Assembly (NCBI RefSeq): GCF_003971255.1
Contig: NZ_CP034660.1
Coordinates: forward strand, 1,364,001-1,428,000
Source of the DNA: Colwellia sp. Arc7-635
Lineage (GTDB): Bacteria; Pseudomonadota; Gammaproteobacteria; Enterobacterales; Alteromonadaceae
DNA: 64,000 nucleotides
Direction of reading: 5' to 3'
The notes beneath the pieces are model-generated. The model saw only the letters and a list, made by a program, of their open reading frames with translations. It was not told the origin of the DNA and made no database searches. Position numbers and translations under genes: made by a program. The first letter of the stretch is position 1. Every line of letters starts with the position of its first letter. Shown piece after piece: positions 15,262 to 26,082 of this stretch.

Positions 15262-16857
15262 CTAATGTCCGCTAGGGGCATCCATTGCTGGCTTAGTACT
15301 ATGGTGTTGAATAATATCTGCATCGTAAAAATATTGCGTATATTTAGTTAGCTGGCCAGTCGAAATAGCAAGCAAACCTACAATGGTTAATACGATAGTA
15401 TAAGGTAAAGCCATGATAACCATTCGGCCATACGATAAACGAATTAACGGTGCTAGTGCCGATGTTAACAAGAATAAGAACGCTGCTTGACCATTTGGTG
15501 TTGCTACACTTGGTAGGTTAGTACCGGTATTAATGGCAACGGCAAGTAAATCAAATTGGTCGCGGGTAATTTGACCTGCAACTAGCGCTTTTTGAATTTC
15601 TGTAATGTATACCGTACCAACAAATACGTTGTCGCTTACCATAGACAACAAACCATTAGCTAGATAGAACATAACAAGCTGCATGTTACCTTCAAAAGTT
15701 AATACCCAAGTGATAACTGGCGTAAACAATGATTGGTCAACAATAACGGCAACAACAGCAAAAAATACGGCTAATAAGGCGGTAAAGGGTAGGGCTTCTT
15801 CAAAAGCATGCCCAATTTGATGCTCTTCAGTAACACCAGTAAATGCAGTAGCAAGAATGATCACCGATAAACCAATGATACCAACAGGGGCTAAATGTAA
15901 TGCTAGGCCAACAATTAACCAAACGGCAATAACACCTTGGATCACAAGTTTTGCATTATCAAGTTTATTGCGTTTCTTACTCTCTGCAATGTCATATTCA
16001 TTTAATACATTGTAAACATTTTCAGGTAGAGCTACACCGTAGCCAAACCATTTTACTTTTTCTAATAGTACACAAGTTAACATACCTGAAATAAACACAG
16101 GAATAGTAACAGGTGACATACGGATAGCGAACTCAAGGAACTCCCAACCTGCTTGCTGGCCAATAACTAAGTTTTGTGGCTCACCAACGATAGTACATAC
16201 ACCACCTAAAGCAGTACCAACACCAGCGTGCATCATTAAATTACGTAAATAACCACGAAATTGTTCTAAATCTGTACGTGAATATTCAGCTAATTCATCG
16301 TCTGTAGTATGGTCGTGGTCATGATCAACCATTACCGCTTTACCTGAGGCTACCTTGTGATAAACCGAGTAAAAACCGACCGCAACACTGATGATTACAG
16401 CAATAACGGTTAAGGCATCTAAAAAGGCTGATAAAAAAGCACCAGAGAAGCAAAAGAGTAAAGAAACCATCACTTTAGAACGGACTTTAGTTACTATTTT
16501 AGTGAACAAAAATAGTAACAAGCTCTTCATAAAGTAAATACCAGCAACCATAAAGATTAATAGCAAGATAACTTCAAAGTTTAAAATCATTTCATGCATA
16601 ACTTGATTGGGACTTGTCATCCCGATAGCCACAGCTTCAATGGCTAACAAACCACCTGGTTGCAATGGGTAACATTTAAGTGCCATTGCTAAGGTAAAGA
16701 TAAATTCAATGACTAATGCCCAACCAGCAACATAGGGATCAACGACGAAAAACAGTACTGGATTAATAACTAAGAATGAAATAATGGCGAGTTTGTACCA
16801 TTCTGGCGAGTTGCCCAGAAAGTTTTTATAAAACGCACTCATAAATGATTGCTGCAT
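15262..16857 (-). CDS. nhaB: Na+/H+ antiporter NhaB
   Basis: The product has 531 residues and a full complement of membrane helices. NhaB exchanges cytoplasmic Na+ for external H+ in sodium and pH homeostasis. Recognised segments: N-terminal [20 protein letters not shown] and [21 protein letters not shown]; a central [20 protein letters not shown]; late [17 protein letters not shown] and [21 protein letters not shown] histidine/aspartate-rich cytoplasmic loop ([13 protein letters not shown], ~residues 176-188) is present. The ATG at 16857 has AAAAGG upstream. Separated from dsbB by a terminator. Confidence 0.96.
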   Translation of the reverse strand: MQQSFMSAFYKNFLGNSPEWYKLAIISFLVINPVLFFVVDPYVAGWALVIEFIFTLAMALKCYPLQPGGLLAIEAVAIGMTSPNQVMHEMILNFEVILLLIFMVAGIYFMKSLLLFLFTKIVTKVRSKVMVSLLFCFSGAFLSAFLDALTVIAVIISVAVGFYSVYHKVASGKAVMVDHDHDHTTDDELAEYSRTDLEQFRGYLRNLMMHAGVGTALGGVCTIVGEPQNLVIGQQAGWEFLEFAIRMSPVTIPVFISGMLTCVLLEKVKWFGYGVALPENVYNVLNEYDIAESKKRNKLDNAKLVIQGVIAVWLIVGLALHLAPVGIIGLSVIILATAFTGVTEEHQIGHAFEEALPFTALLAVFFAVVAVIVDQSLFTPVITWVLTFEGNMQLVMFYLANGLLSMVSDNVFVGTVYITEIQKALVAGQITRDQFDLLAVAINTGTNLPSVATPNGQAAFLFLLTSALAPLIRLSYGRMVIMALPYTIVLTIVGLLAISTGQLTKYTQYFYDADIIQHHSTKPAMDAPSGH

Positions 16858-17210
16858 AATGAACCTTTTAAAAAATGAGGAGCTAGGGTTAGTGTTTATT
16901 TTGATGTATCTATTCTTTTATATTGTTTTACTATAATTTTATGACTCTCAGCAGTTTAAGCGCAAATGTAACTATTGTAAATATATCACATTCAATAATA
17001 GAGCTTATGAAAAGCAAGGCTATAAAGCTAATTTGTTGTTCAATATTCTAGATCAAATTTATCATTAAAATTTCACCTGCAATAAACTTTGCTGTGACCA
17101 AGCTAATATAAAGTTAGCATGAAAATTTAGCGATATTAAATTTTTGGTGAGCTCTTGATGTAGCGTTTTAGGAAGTGATCGGAAAAATAAAAATCGTTTT
17201 TAAACGTTAT
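16858..17210. other. Intergenic region upstream of nhaB
   Basis: About 350 AT-rich bases that hold the nhaB promoter. No ORF, hairpin or repeat was recognised. Confidence 0.5.
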
Positions 17211-17246
17211 AAAAAAGCCCAAAGCTTAAGGAGGCAAGCTAAGGGC
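17211..17246 (-). terminator. Rho-independent terminator of the subtilase gene
   Basis: Stem GCCCAAAGCTT (17217-17227) / AAGCTAAGGGC (17236-17246), followed on minus by six T residues (17211-17216). It lies about 70 bases after the protease stop codon. Confidence 0.78.
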
Positions 17247-17313
17247 AATTAAGATAAAAAAGCGCAGCAGTAGTTAGGTCCGTTTAACCTACCACCACAC
17301 CAAAGCTGACTTG

Positions 17314-20300
17314 TTAGTGTGTTGTTTTTCTATTATGTCGAACGAATAACGTTATAAATAAAAGGCTCAACCAACCAAAACTACCACTGCTTCTAGATGC
17401 TTTTACGTTCACATCAATTGTCGATGTTGTTGCTTCACCTTCGGCGTCGGTGACAGTAAATTTATATGATAGCGTCTCGTCGCTTTTAACTTTTGGTGCA
17501 ACGAGTGTGACGCTAGCATTATTTGGCGAAGCAATACTTGTGCTCGTGCCGCTAACTTGCTCCCACATGAAGCTTAGCTCAGTATCGTCGACATCAAAAA
17601 CGTTTGCAGACAAAGTAAAGCTTTCGCTTTTCTTAAGGTTTGACGATGTTGACGTAAGGGTTGCGGTAGGCGCGTCATTAACAGCTTCAACAGTTACGTT
17701 AAAGGTTTTTGATATGCTATCCGTGGCAATGTTATTATCAGAAACTGTGACAACAACTTGGTCAAAACCATAAAAATCGTGATTTGGTGCAATGATAAAG
17801 GAAGCATTGTTACCATCTTGCATTAAATCAACAATAGAGAGTTGCCCACTAGCTGATTCAACGGTAATAGTATTCGCCGTGCTGTCAGTGTCAGCTGCAA
17901 AAACTTGGATTGTATTACTTTGTGAATCCTCAGTAATTATAAGGTCACTCAATTCACTAAGATTCAAGTTGCTTTCCACTTGAACATTTACAGCAGAAAC
18001 TTCTTCATTTGTATAGTTAAGATCTACGCTATGTTTCACTGCTAATGGTACTGAAGCTCCAGCAAATTTTTCTTCCACCTCGACTTGAAAATTAATGGTC
18101 TCAGGCAAAAAGAACTCAGCATTTACGTCATAACAAATGACTAAGCTTTTTGTTAGGTCTGCCACATTACCAATTTCAGGAGGGCCGAAGAAAGTAAAGC
18201 CTTTATAAACAAAGCTATCACCCCATGTAGCATCTCTATTTTCTATACCAACAGAGGTACCTGTAAAAAATGCTGAAGGGTTATAAACCATATCATCGTA
18301 AGCTAGGATTATTTCAAAAGCATTCTCAGCTAAATCACGCTCCATTCTCATGATCAGTTCAAAGTTAGTGAAACCACCAGCATCAAAAAAACCATAGCCT
18401 TTTTGCCATTCAACAACAGCAAAGTTTTGGTTGTTAGCGTCTGTTGCTTTTGCGACAGAAATACCAGCTAAATCGCCATTGCTTGGGTCAATGTTGTGAT
18501 CAAACCTCATGTCACGCCAAAGCAGCGATATAGCATCGTTAGGTAGAGCAGGATCAGGTAACGCTTGATTTGAGAATGAAAATAAATCTACTTCAGAGTC
18601 AAAAAATACATAACCATCTTCACTAATGCCCATACCTTTCTTGCGATCTTCACCAAAAAAGTGGAACTTTTCATCAGGGAAGAATGTTAATACTTCCGTT
18701 TGATATCCATTACTACCCAATATTTCATCAGGATAAACATCAAAATCTACTAGATTAATATAACCTTCGCCTTGCCCTAAATCAGGTACTTTACAGCTTG
18801 CGTTTTCTGCATTAGTTACACGGGTATAACCAGGCGTGTCATCACTTTGAGATACCATTAAATGGCTCAATGAAAAACCAGCGTCTGAGGCTGAAATTGA
18901 CTCAGGTAAACTTGATTTTATCAGTGCTAATCCATCAGGAATGGCAAGGTTGATATTATACGCTCGATCAAATGGGCTAAAGTTTTTACTGATCGCGATT
19001 TCAACATCCAAAATATCACCAACTTTAACCATATCGCTTTCGTTAGTGTTCTTAATCGCAAGCGCTATATCACTTTTTTCTCTGACCAAGTCAATGGCAA
19101 CTAGACCTATTTTCCCAGGTGTTGCGGCGTTAGGGCCTAAATCAAAAGCGCCGTATAGTTTAGTGCCGATATCAGATTGATGATCATAGGTAACCGTTAT
19201 ATCAAACGGTGTTAACTGATCTATATTAGAGTTTGTGGTGATAATTTCAATGTTAGAGTCAGTATCACGCGTGATAAGTGCATGAGATAATGTGTAATCG
19301 TCAATAGCGTTAGTAGCACTACCTTGGTAGTTGTTTACAACTACCCAGTAACGACCCGCTGGCGGTGACATTAATTCACAGTTCTCAAATGAATGAAATT
19401 CTGCACTGACACAAATGACCGAATCATTATCTAAATTGATTTCGCCATCGCCATCATCATCCATACCTAAAACCATGTCTAAATCTGTTGCGGTGGTTTT
19501 TGATATTTCAGCAACAAACCTAACAGTACCTTCAGGAATGTCAAAGTAATGAACATTTGCACCATCATTCAAGTCTTCAAATAAATCATCATCCGGAGTG
19601 GAATCTTGCGCTACTTGAGCTTCAATCGTATCTGGTGCAATCAAGCCATATGAGCGAGCAGTGAACTCTTCAATTGCCACCGCTTGACTATCTTTTATTG
19701 TATAGCTATCGGCGCTTCGACTGGCTCTAATGGTTATTTTTTCAGGTAAATTACCCAGAGAAGCATAAGCAGCTAGAGGAAGGTGAAGCGGAACCAAATT
19801 AGCCTCGACTGGCGTTAAATTGATATTGGCGAAACCCCATTGATTATTTTCGGCAGAAAATACATCTGCAGATATTTCAATTGTCTGCGTACCGCCTTCT
19901 GTGATGGTGAACTCAGAAGGAGACACTTCAATAGCTAAGCCAGTACTCGCATCTTCAACGGTTACGTTATAGCTACCTGATTTTAAAGCCGTAAAGGTTC
20001 GTGTCCAGCTACAGCTGCCAACACACTGACTTTTACCTAAAGAGGCAATATTTAATTGGCTAGGATCGCCGCCTTCTTCAGGGTTCGCTGCTTCAAAGTT
20101 ACTAATCGTTTCACGCAGTGATAGACCTGATTTTGCGGCTAAATCAACGCGTACCATACCTGAGCCATTATCAAACGGATCGGCCTTAGTTGTACCATCT
20201 TCTTTTAAAGCGGTTTGGTTATTTGCTGTTAACTGTAATGTTGAGTGAATGTCACTTGCCGTCCAGTCTGGATGTAATTGTGTTAATAGTGCCGCAGCAC

Positions 20301-22305
20301 CTGCAACATGTGGACTTGCCATTGAGGTACCACTTAAAAAAGCAAAGTCAGCGGTACCTGGCGCATTTTTAAATGGTTGATCATCAGCATAAGCGGCATA
20401 AATTGATACACCTGGTGCCGCAATGTTTGGCACAATAATATCGGCAACAGATAGGTTAGGTCCTCTTGATGAAAATTCAGCCGCTTTATCGGCTTTACTA
20501 ACATCATTAATGACGTTTCCCGCACTTAAAGAAACGTGCTGCACGCTATCTGGCTCGACCCAATTACGTAGTAACTCACCTGAAGTATAATTAACGTGAA
20601 TGCCATCGATTTTGTAAGGCGTATCATGTAAATCGTCATTTTCTGGATCGGTGTTGGCAATAATAATACCCATGCCACCGCCTTGAAAAACGTTTTCAGC
20701 TTTCTCTACTAAAGGTATTTCACCTCGGTCACACAACACAATTTTTTGACTAACACGTGTTGTCGTTAGAGGAGATAAACACATTGGATCGTTATAAGGT
20801 TCATGGCCAGCGTAGACTATTTCTGCTGTTCTATTTCGCCCTGGTTGCCCTAAACCAATAATATTTTCTGTTGGTGGATTAGCGCCGCCAGTAAACTCGT
20901 TTAGTTCTCTTTCGAATTTACGACCATGAGTAAAAGCACCAACGGAGGTTAGCCAAGGAGAGTCAGCAGGCGAACCGACTGTTCCTGGATTCGGGCCAGA
21001 GTTACCTGCAGACGAGACAACAACAATTCCGGCTTCACGAGCTGATAAAAATGCTTTAGCGTCAGCATCATCCCATGGGTTAGATGAACCTCCGCCAATC
21101 GAATAATTAATAACGTCAACATCATTTGCAATTGCATCTTCCACAGCTTGAATAGTAAGTGATGGGAAACAACCAACTAAGGTATCACCAGGATCGCCAG
21201 GAAAACATACTTGGAAAGAGATGATATTGGCATGTGGTGCGACGCCAGATAACTCAGGAAATGAGAAATCACTGGTGGTATAGCCATCACTGGTTTTTTC
21301 ACCCGAAGGAGAAAGTAATAGTACGCTTTTTAATATATTCCCAGCTACAGTTGATGCCGTATGGCTACCATGACCGTTGTAATCTTCGCCATTAGCAGGG
21401 CGTAAACCCGCGTATTCACCGGTTACATCAGCATAGCTAAAGACACCAATCAACTTATCGTTACAAAGCTCTGGTGTATCAACACAATCACCCACGTAAT
21501 TAGTATTGGCAGGCTTTGCATGCTCGTAACTATCATCGCCCATGGTTTGAAATGAAAGATGATCAGTATTAATACCGGTATCTATAATACCAACAGTAAC
21601 GCCTTCACCTTTTACTTCTAGATCACCAACCATACCAGACCATAAGTCCGCAGCACCTATATGAGTAGGCCCCGTGTCAGTGTTGATTTTTTTCATCACT
21701 TCGCGTTCAACACGTGAAATACCAGGCATGCTTTGTAGTTTTTTGGCTTCTAATGCCGTGATTTTTACTGCAATACCATTTAAAGCTAGTTGATATGTAT
21801 GTAATAAATTAATTTTGCGTTTTAGCTTGCCTTCAGCACTTGCAATGAATTGCTTTTGAGAGCTATCTAAATACTGTTTATAGGCGATAACATCAGGGTG
21901 CTGAGAATAATTTTTCTTGTTAGTTTTACTTTTAATCTTCGATGAAGCTTGGGTTGTTAGCTTCTCATACTGAGCTTTTCTATCGTTACCACCGCCAAGT
22001 AATGTTTTCTGCGTTGCCGCTAAACCCGTAATACCACCTTTATATGTTGCAACAGGTGCATTAATAAAAGTGATGATATAAGTATGTTCTGTATCGGTAA
22101 CAGCTTCAGTCGTTTGAGCAACATTATTTTTTACAAGTGCTCTGGGAAGATGGTGTTTGGTAAATGTTTTTGTCGCAGCTTTTATTACAGGCTGAGTTGA
22201 TTTTATGATTGGACTTGTTTCATGTGTGGTATATATATCAGATGCTTGTGCTGCACCTGTAACATATAAGGCCGTTGAGACAGCAATACTTATTTTTTTT
22301 ATCAC
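17314..22305 (-). CDS. Large secreted subtilisin-like serine protease (S8) with PA insert and C-terminal sorting tail
   Basis: The product has 1663 residues, starting at GTG 22305 with AAGGA upstream. The order of parts is: signal peptide (1-22); inhibitor-I9 propeptide (~70-205); S8 catalytic domain with Asp242 (VGIIDTGIN), His312 (NGHGSHTAS), oxyanion Asn435 (SSAGNSGPN) and Ser661 (LSGTSMASPHVAG); a protease-associated insert (~495-590); then long beta-sandwich regions, including a pre-peptidase-like domain with the Asp-rich DDDGDGEINLDND, and cadherin/Ig-like repeats near the end. The last residues, SSGSFGWLSLLFITLFVRHN plus a basic tail, look like a GlyGly-CTERM/rhombosortase signal. It is a surface or secreted degradative enzyme. 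A CadC-like regulator is divergently transcribed and probably controls it. Confidence 0.93.
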   Translation of the reverse strand: MIKKISIAVSTALYVTGAAQASDIYTTHETSPIIKSTQPVIKAATKTFTKHHLPRALVKNNVAQTTEAVTDTEHTYIITFINAPVATYKGGITGLAATQKTLLGGGNDRKAQYEKLTTQASSKIKSKTNKKNYSQHPDVIAYKQYLDSSQKQFIASAEGKLKRKINLLHTYQLALNGIAVKITALEAKKLQSMPGISRVEREVMKKINTDTGPTHIGAADLWSGMVGDLEVKGEGVTVGIIDTGINTDHLSFQTMGDDSYEHAKPANTNYVGDCVDTPELCNDKLIGVFSYADVTGEYAGLRPANGEDYNGHGSHTASTVAGNILKSVLLLSPSGEKTSDGYTTSDFSFPELSGVAPHANIISFQVCFPGDPGDTLVGCFPSLTIQAVEDAIANDVDVINYSIGGGSSNPWDDADAKAFLSAREAGIVVVSSAGNSGPNPGTVGSPADSPWLTSVGAFTHGRKFERELNEFTGGANPPTENIIGLGQPGRNRTAEIVYAGHEPYNDPMCLSPLTTTRVSQKIVLCDRGEIPLVEKAENVFQGGGMGIIIANTDPENDDLHDTPYKIDGIHVNYTSGELLRNWVEPDSVQHVSLSAGNVINDVSKADKAAEFSSRGPNLSVADIIVPNIAAPGVSIYAAYADDQPFKNAPGTADFAFLSGTSMASPHVAGAAALLTQLHPDWTASDIHSTLQLTANNQTALKEDGTTKADPFDNGSGMVRVDLAAKSGLSLRETISNFEAANPEEGGDPSQLNIASLGKSQCVGSCSWTRTFTALKSGSYNVTVEDASTGLAIEVSPSEFTITEGGTQTIEISADVFSAENNQWGFANINLTPVEANLVPLHLPLAAYASLGNLPEKITIRASRSADSYTIKDSQAVAIEEFTARSYGLIAPDTIEAQVAQDSTPDDDLFEDLNDGANVHYFDIPEGTVRFVAEISKTTATDLDMVLGMDDDGDGEINLDNDSVICVSAEFHSFENCELMSPPAGRYWVVVNNYQGSATNAIDDYTLSHALITRDTDSNIEIITTNSNIDQLTPFDITVTYDHQSDIGTKLYGAFDLGPNAATPGKIGLVAIDLVREKSDIALAIKNTNESDMVKVGDILDVEIAISKNFSPFDRAYNINLAIPDGLALIKSSLPESISASDAGFSLSHLMVSQSDDTPGYTRVTNAENASCKVPDLGQGEGYINLVDFDVYPDEILGSNGYQTEVLTFFPDEKFHFFGEDRKKGMGISEDGYVFFDSEVDLFSFSNQALPDPALPNDAISLLWRDMRFDHNIDPSNGDLAGISVAKATDANNQNFAVVEWQKGYGFFDAGGFTNFELIMRMERDLAENAFEIILAYDDMVYNPSAFFTGTSVGIENRDATWGDSFVYKGFTFFGPPEIGNVADLTKSLVICYDVNAEFFLPETINFQVEVEEKFAGASVPLAVKHSVDLNYTNEEVSAVNVQVESNLNLSELSDLIITEDSQSNTIQVFAADTDSTANTITVESASGQLSIVDLMQDGNNASFIIAPNHDFYGFDQVVVTVSDNNIATDSISKTFNVTVEAVNDAPTATLTSTSSNLKKSESFTLSANVFDVDDTELSFMWEQVSGTSTSIASPNNASVTLVAPKVKSDETLSYKFTVTDAEGEATTSTIDVNVKASRSSGSFGWLSLLFITLFVRHNRKTTH

Positions 22306-22467
22306 TTTTCAATCCTTGTTTATAATTTTATTTTTATGGTGTTCAAGTAATTGCACCTTGACAGACCTAAGGTACAAAATAGAGAATAGAAAACCTAAAT
22401 AACAGCTAATTTTAATATCAATAAAATATAAAGATTAATAAAAACAATGGATTAAAAAGGATGTTTT

Positions 22468-24645
22468 TTGAGTAACAATAGTGCTGATGTAGATGCAATA
22501 CATGAAAATACGGATATTTATATGTTTGATGATTGGCGAGTGTATCCCTCATCGAGTGAATTAGAAGATAAACATGGTGATATTTACAAAATAGAACCCA
22601 GAATTATGACCGCCTTGTGTTATTTTTTATCGAATATAAATATTGTAGTCAGCCGAGAGCAACTTATTGATGCTGTATGGCAAGAAAAAGTTGTGGTGTC
22701 AGATCATTCCTTAACTCAATTATTAGGTAATTTGCGAAAAGCACTAGGCGACAGTTCGAAGCATCCTAAGTATATTGAAACAATTCCGAAGAAGGGTTAT
22801 CGATTTATTGGTAATAAAGTAGAAGACCTCTCGGTAATGTCAAAACATACAACAGATAGTCCTCTTGTAAAAGTGTCTACGCCAATTACTTACAGTAAAA
22901 AAACATTCATCATTTTATCTGTTGTCTTAAGTGTACTTATCGTTGTTTTATGGTTTTTGTACCAGTCAATAACCGAAAACGAAAGTTCGTATAGCTTAGA
23001 GAGAAAACTTGATATTACTGCATTGACTAATTTCCCGGGTGTAGAAAGATATCCTTCAACTTCTCCTGATGGTAACTGGTTAATATTTTCTTGGGAAAAT
23101 CACCAAAAACCGAGTAATTTGTTTTTAAAATCACTTAATGATGAATCCATGAAGCTGATTCAACTCACCGACAGTAATGTGAAGGAAATGGGACCCGTAT
23201 GGTCGCCAGATAGCAAAAATATAGCCTTTGTGCGTATCACTGGTGAGAATGAATGTGCAGTGATCAAACTAACGATAGCAACAAGAAAAGAGTCATTTTT
23301 AACACGCTGTGGTGATAGCCAGTTTTCAGGAGACACCCTAGCTTGGGCACCTGATGGAAGTATATATTTTAAAAGTGTTGAAAATAAAAACACGACCAGT
23401 TCTATTGGGATATATAAGCAAGGCGTAACAGATGCTTTGTTACCTTGCCGGCTAATGTGCCAATATGGAGATATGGATATTAGCTGGTCACCATCAGCAA
23501 ATTACTTTGTTGTATCACGACAAATTAGCTTAAGTGGACAAGAATTATTTTTGTATTCTGCAGATTTATCAATACCTGAGACTCGCATTTCATTTGACGA
23601 AGTGCAAATTTTAGGCCATAGCTTTTCAGATGACGGTAAAACATTATTTTATTCAACATTAAAAAATAGCAGCCCTGAAATTTGGCGATATGACCTTAAA
23701 AGTGAAAAACACACACAAGTAACCCCCAGTGGTGAAGTGGCTATATACCCCTCAGTATGGCGTGGAGCCAATAAACTTATTTATAGTAAACAGAATAGAA
23801 CCTTCTATATTGGTCAAGCTAAGATCAATACATTAACGCCGACTATTTCACCATTAGTTCAATCATACTCTTCAAATTTTGACCCATCATACGACGAAAA
23901 CTCTGTTCGAGTTGCTTACACATCTGATATATCAGGGCACTCAGAAGTTTGGATATCTAATCTTGACGGCTCAGAATATAAGCAAGTCACACAATCTGAA
24001 TACGGGGCATTATCTCCATCATGGTCAGTTGATGGCAGCAAGCTAGTTTATGTTTTGTACGACACTAAAGAAAAAGGCGTTATTCAGTGGCTAGACATAA
24101 AAAGCCAGCTAATTAATATTATAGATACACCACTCACTGAACTTTGGGGACCGCAATTTAATCAGGCTCAGGACGCTATTTTAGTGAGTGGCAATCAAGG
24201 AAATAAACGCTATATATGGCAGATATCACTCGATGACAACAGCATTAAAGCTGTCTCAGGAGAGGGGGCTTATATCGCAAAAACAGATAAAAATTCAGGT
24301 GTGCTGTATTACAATAAAGAAAATCAAGATGGTTTATGGCGCTTTGATGCGCAAAACGATCAAGATGTCTTAGTGATCCCTAATTTAAAGCCTCGAAATC
24401 AATCTAATTGGCTCCCTGATGACGGTTATATCTATTACTTAGATAATAAAAATCAAAAAGATAATATTATGCGATTCAATATTGCGACAAAAATAACAGA
24501 ACACGTTTCATCGTTACCCAAAAATAGTGTTGCACAATATGCTGCTGGTGGTTTTAGTATGAGAAAAGAAGACGGTAATTCTTTTTTGATTTTTGTTCAT
24601 AATGGTGTATTTCAAGGCGATATTATGGTGTCGAATATATTGTAA
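22468..24645 (+). CDS. CadC/ToxR-type membrane regulator with a periplasmic beta-propeller
   Basis: The product has 725 residues. The N-terminus is an OmpR-type winged helix (~residues 18-118; MFDDWRVYPSSSELED, SREQLIDAVWQEKVVVSDHS, YIETIPKKGYRFIG). One transmembrane helix follows (~147-167, TFIILSVVLSVLIVVLWFLY). The rest is a TolB/PD40-like propeller with repeats such as PVWSPDSKNIAFVR, PSWSVDGSKLVYV and SPDGNWLIFSW. Such one-component regulators sense a periplasmic signal and bind DNA from the membrane. The start is TTG 22468 with an AAAAAGGA site; the nearby ATG at 22461 is out of frame. It is divergent from the subtilase across 160 bp and is therefore its likely regulator (inference). 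Confidence 0.85.
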   Translation: MSNNSADVDAIHENTDIYMFDDWRVYPSSSELEDKHGDIYKIEPRIMTALCYFLSNINIVVSREQLIDAVWQEKVVVSDHSLTQLLGNLRKALGDSSKHPKYIETIPKKGYRFIGNKVEDLSVMSKHTTDSPLVKVSTPITYSKKTFIILSVVLSVLIVVLWFLYQSITENESSYSLERKLDITALTNFPGVERYPSTSPDGNWLIFSWENHQKPSNLFLKSLNDESMKLIQLTDSNVKEMGPVWSPDSKNIAFVRITGENECAVIKLTIATRKESFLTRCGDSQFSGDTLAWAPDGSIYFKSVENKNTTSSIGIYKQGVTDALLPCRLMCQYGDMDISWSPSANYFVVSRQISLSGQELFLYSADLSIPETRISFDEVQILGHSFSDDGKTLFYSTLKNSSPEIWRYDLKSEKHTQVTPSGEVAIYPSVWRGANKLIYSKQNRTFYIGQAKINTLTPTISPLVQSYSSNFDPSYDENSVRVAYTSDISGHSEVWISNLDGSEYKQVTQSEYGALSPSWSVDGSKLVYVLYDTKEKGVIQWLDIKSQLINIIDTPLTELWGPQFNQAQDAILVSGNQGNKRYIWQISLDDNSIKAVSGEGAYIAKTDKNSGVLYYNKENQDGLWRFDAQNDQDVLVIPNLKPRNQSNWLPDDGYIYYLDNKNQKDNIMRFNIATKITEHVSSLPKNSVAQYAAGGFSMRKEDGNSFLIFVHNGVFQGDIMVSNIL

Positions 24646-25041
24646 TTCACACTATTTTTTGGATGAAATTATATATTATGACTTTTAAAATTAACCGTAA
24701 CTAAAGGCTTAACAACTTATTGTGAATGTTAATTTTAAACACCTCTATTTGAACGGGCAGAGAACTTGAGGCGCTTTGCCAAGACCGCCTGTAAGTATTA
24801 ATAGCGGTTATCAGAATTTACGTATCGCAAAGAGTAACTTTTAACGGATATTTCTACTTTTCAAAAAATGAAGAATGACAACTTATGATATATTATGCTC
24901 ATTTTGTTGCTGCTTATGAATAAATAACGACGAAATATAGGTTTATTAGCTGTCATTTTCAATAACGCCTGTTAGTAAACCGTCAGCAATAAATACAGTA
25001 CTTAACTAATCTACAATACAACTCTCAATGAAGGTCTACAT
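24646..25041. other. Intergenic region, no gene seen
   Basis: About 400 AT-rich bases between the CadC-like gene and the nuclease. It has stop codons in every frame and no clear repeat. The nuclease promoter must lie at the right end. Confidence 0.5.
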
Positions 25042-25818
25042 ATGATAAACAAAAGCTTGATGGCTGCAGTGATAATTACATTAGCGCATTTACCGATGAA
25101 AACAGCGCATGCACTTGGTCCTAACGGACATCGCATTGTGGCAAAAATAGCCGAAGAAAACTTAGAGCCTTCTGCTAAAAAAGCACTTATGGAAATAACC
25201 AATGGTGATCCTTTAGCAAAACTAGCTAACTGGCCTGACAATATTCGTTCAGACAAAAAGTATGATTACGCAAAGCCTTGGCACTATATCTCAATTGATG
25301 ACGATGAATTATTTACCGGGCTTCGCAGAAGTGAAGCGGGTGATATTTTGAGTGCATTATCTAATTTTGAACACGTACTTCGTGACACGAAAAGCTCTAA
25401 AGAAGAAAAATGGCAGGCGCTAGCATTTTATATTCATTTTGTTGGCGATATTCATCAACCTTTACATGTAGGGCGCAGAGATGATCTTGGGGGAAATAAA
25501 GTTACCGTTAATTGGTTCGGCAAACCGACTAGACTTCATGCTGTGTGGGACTCATCAATTATTGAGCACCAAAAGCTTTCTTTTAGCGAGTATGCTCGTT
25601 TTTTAAATAATCATACGACAGATACGATTAACTTGTGGCAAAACAGTGTTTACCTAGATTGGGCTAAAGACTCTAAAGCTCAAAGACAAAATGTTTATAA
25701 CTTTCCTGAAGATAAAGAATTAGGTTATGAATACGCTTACAAAAACACGCCAATACTAGATGAACAAATGTCTAAAGCCGGCATCCGTCTTGCTGGCATG
25801 CTAAATGATATTTTTTAA
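25042..25818 (+). CDS. S1/P1-family zinc nuclease, exported
   Basis: The product has 258 residues. A signal peptide ends at AHA (residue ~26). The mature enzyme has the S1/P1 zinc-ligand motifs: GHRIVAKIAEENL just after cleavage, NWPDNIRSD (~70-78), PWHYISID (~86-93), HFVGDIHQPLHVGRRDDLGG (~133-152) and HAVWDSSIIE (~167-176). These enzymes degrade single-stranded DNA and RNA, probably for phosphate or nucleotide scavenging. The mature N-terminus appears to be Leu (LGPNGH) where eukaryotic enzymes have a Trp whose backbone binds zinc; bacterial members vary here. GAAGG lies upstream of the ATG. Monocistronic. Confidence 0.9.
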   Translation: MINKSLMAAVIITLAHLPMKTAHALGPNGHRIVAKIAEENLEPSAKKALMEITNGDPLAKLANWPDNIRSDKKYDYAKPWHYISIDDDELFTGLRRSEAGDILSALSNFEHVLRDTKSSKEEKWQALAFYIHFVGDIHQPLHVGRRDDLGGNKVTVNWFGKPTRLHAVWDSSIIEHQKLSFSEYARFLNNHTTDTINLWQNSVYLDWAKDSKAQRQNVYNFPEDKELGYEYAYKNTPILDEQMSKAGIRLAGMLNDIF

Positions 25819-26046
25819 ACCTGTTATAGGGAGTTAAAAAAAGCCTAGATATCTTAACTCCTTGATAATTTGAGGGGGAAATTAAAGGTAAGGCGAAAAC
25901 ATTAAAGATAATGCCATGATGTTGCTGTGCTGATAAAGCTTTGATAACGAACTTCAGCGCTCATTAGTACAGTAACATTTAGCGTGGCAATGGTTAGTAA
26001 AGTAATTGTTAGCTTCGTAATATTCTTTACATGTCAAAATATGTAT

Positions 26047-26064
26047 ATATACTATTTCGTATAT
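26047..26064. promoter_or_regulatory. Candidate ArsR operator of the arsenic operon
   Basis: ATATAC-N6-GTATAT inverted repeat, 18 bp before the likely ATG (26083) of the arsC-arsR fusion. ArsR/SmtB proteins bind AT-rich imperfect inverted repeats of this kind overlapping their own promoters. Binding is inferred. Confidence 0.45.
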
Positions 26065-26082
26065 TCATGTTTTGGCAATCTA

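Noticed and set aside
20190-20525. Open frames on both strands inside the subtilase
   Set aside because: Shadows of the long minus-strand coding sequence with no family features.
25984-26082. N-terminal extension of the arsenate reductase/ArsR fusion
   Set aside because: Hydrophobic residues unlike the family, and it spans the probable operator; ATG 26083 begins the conserved domain.
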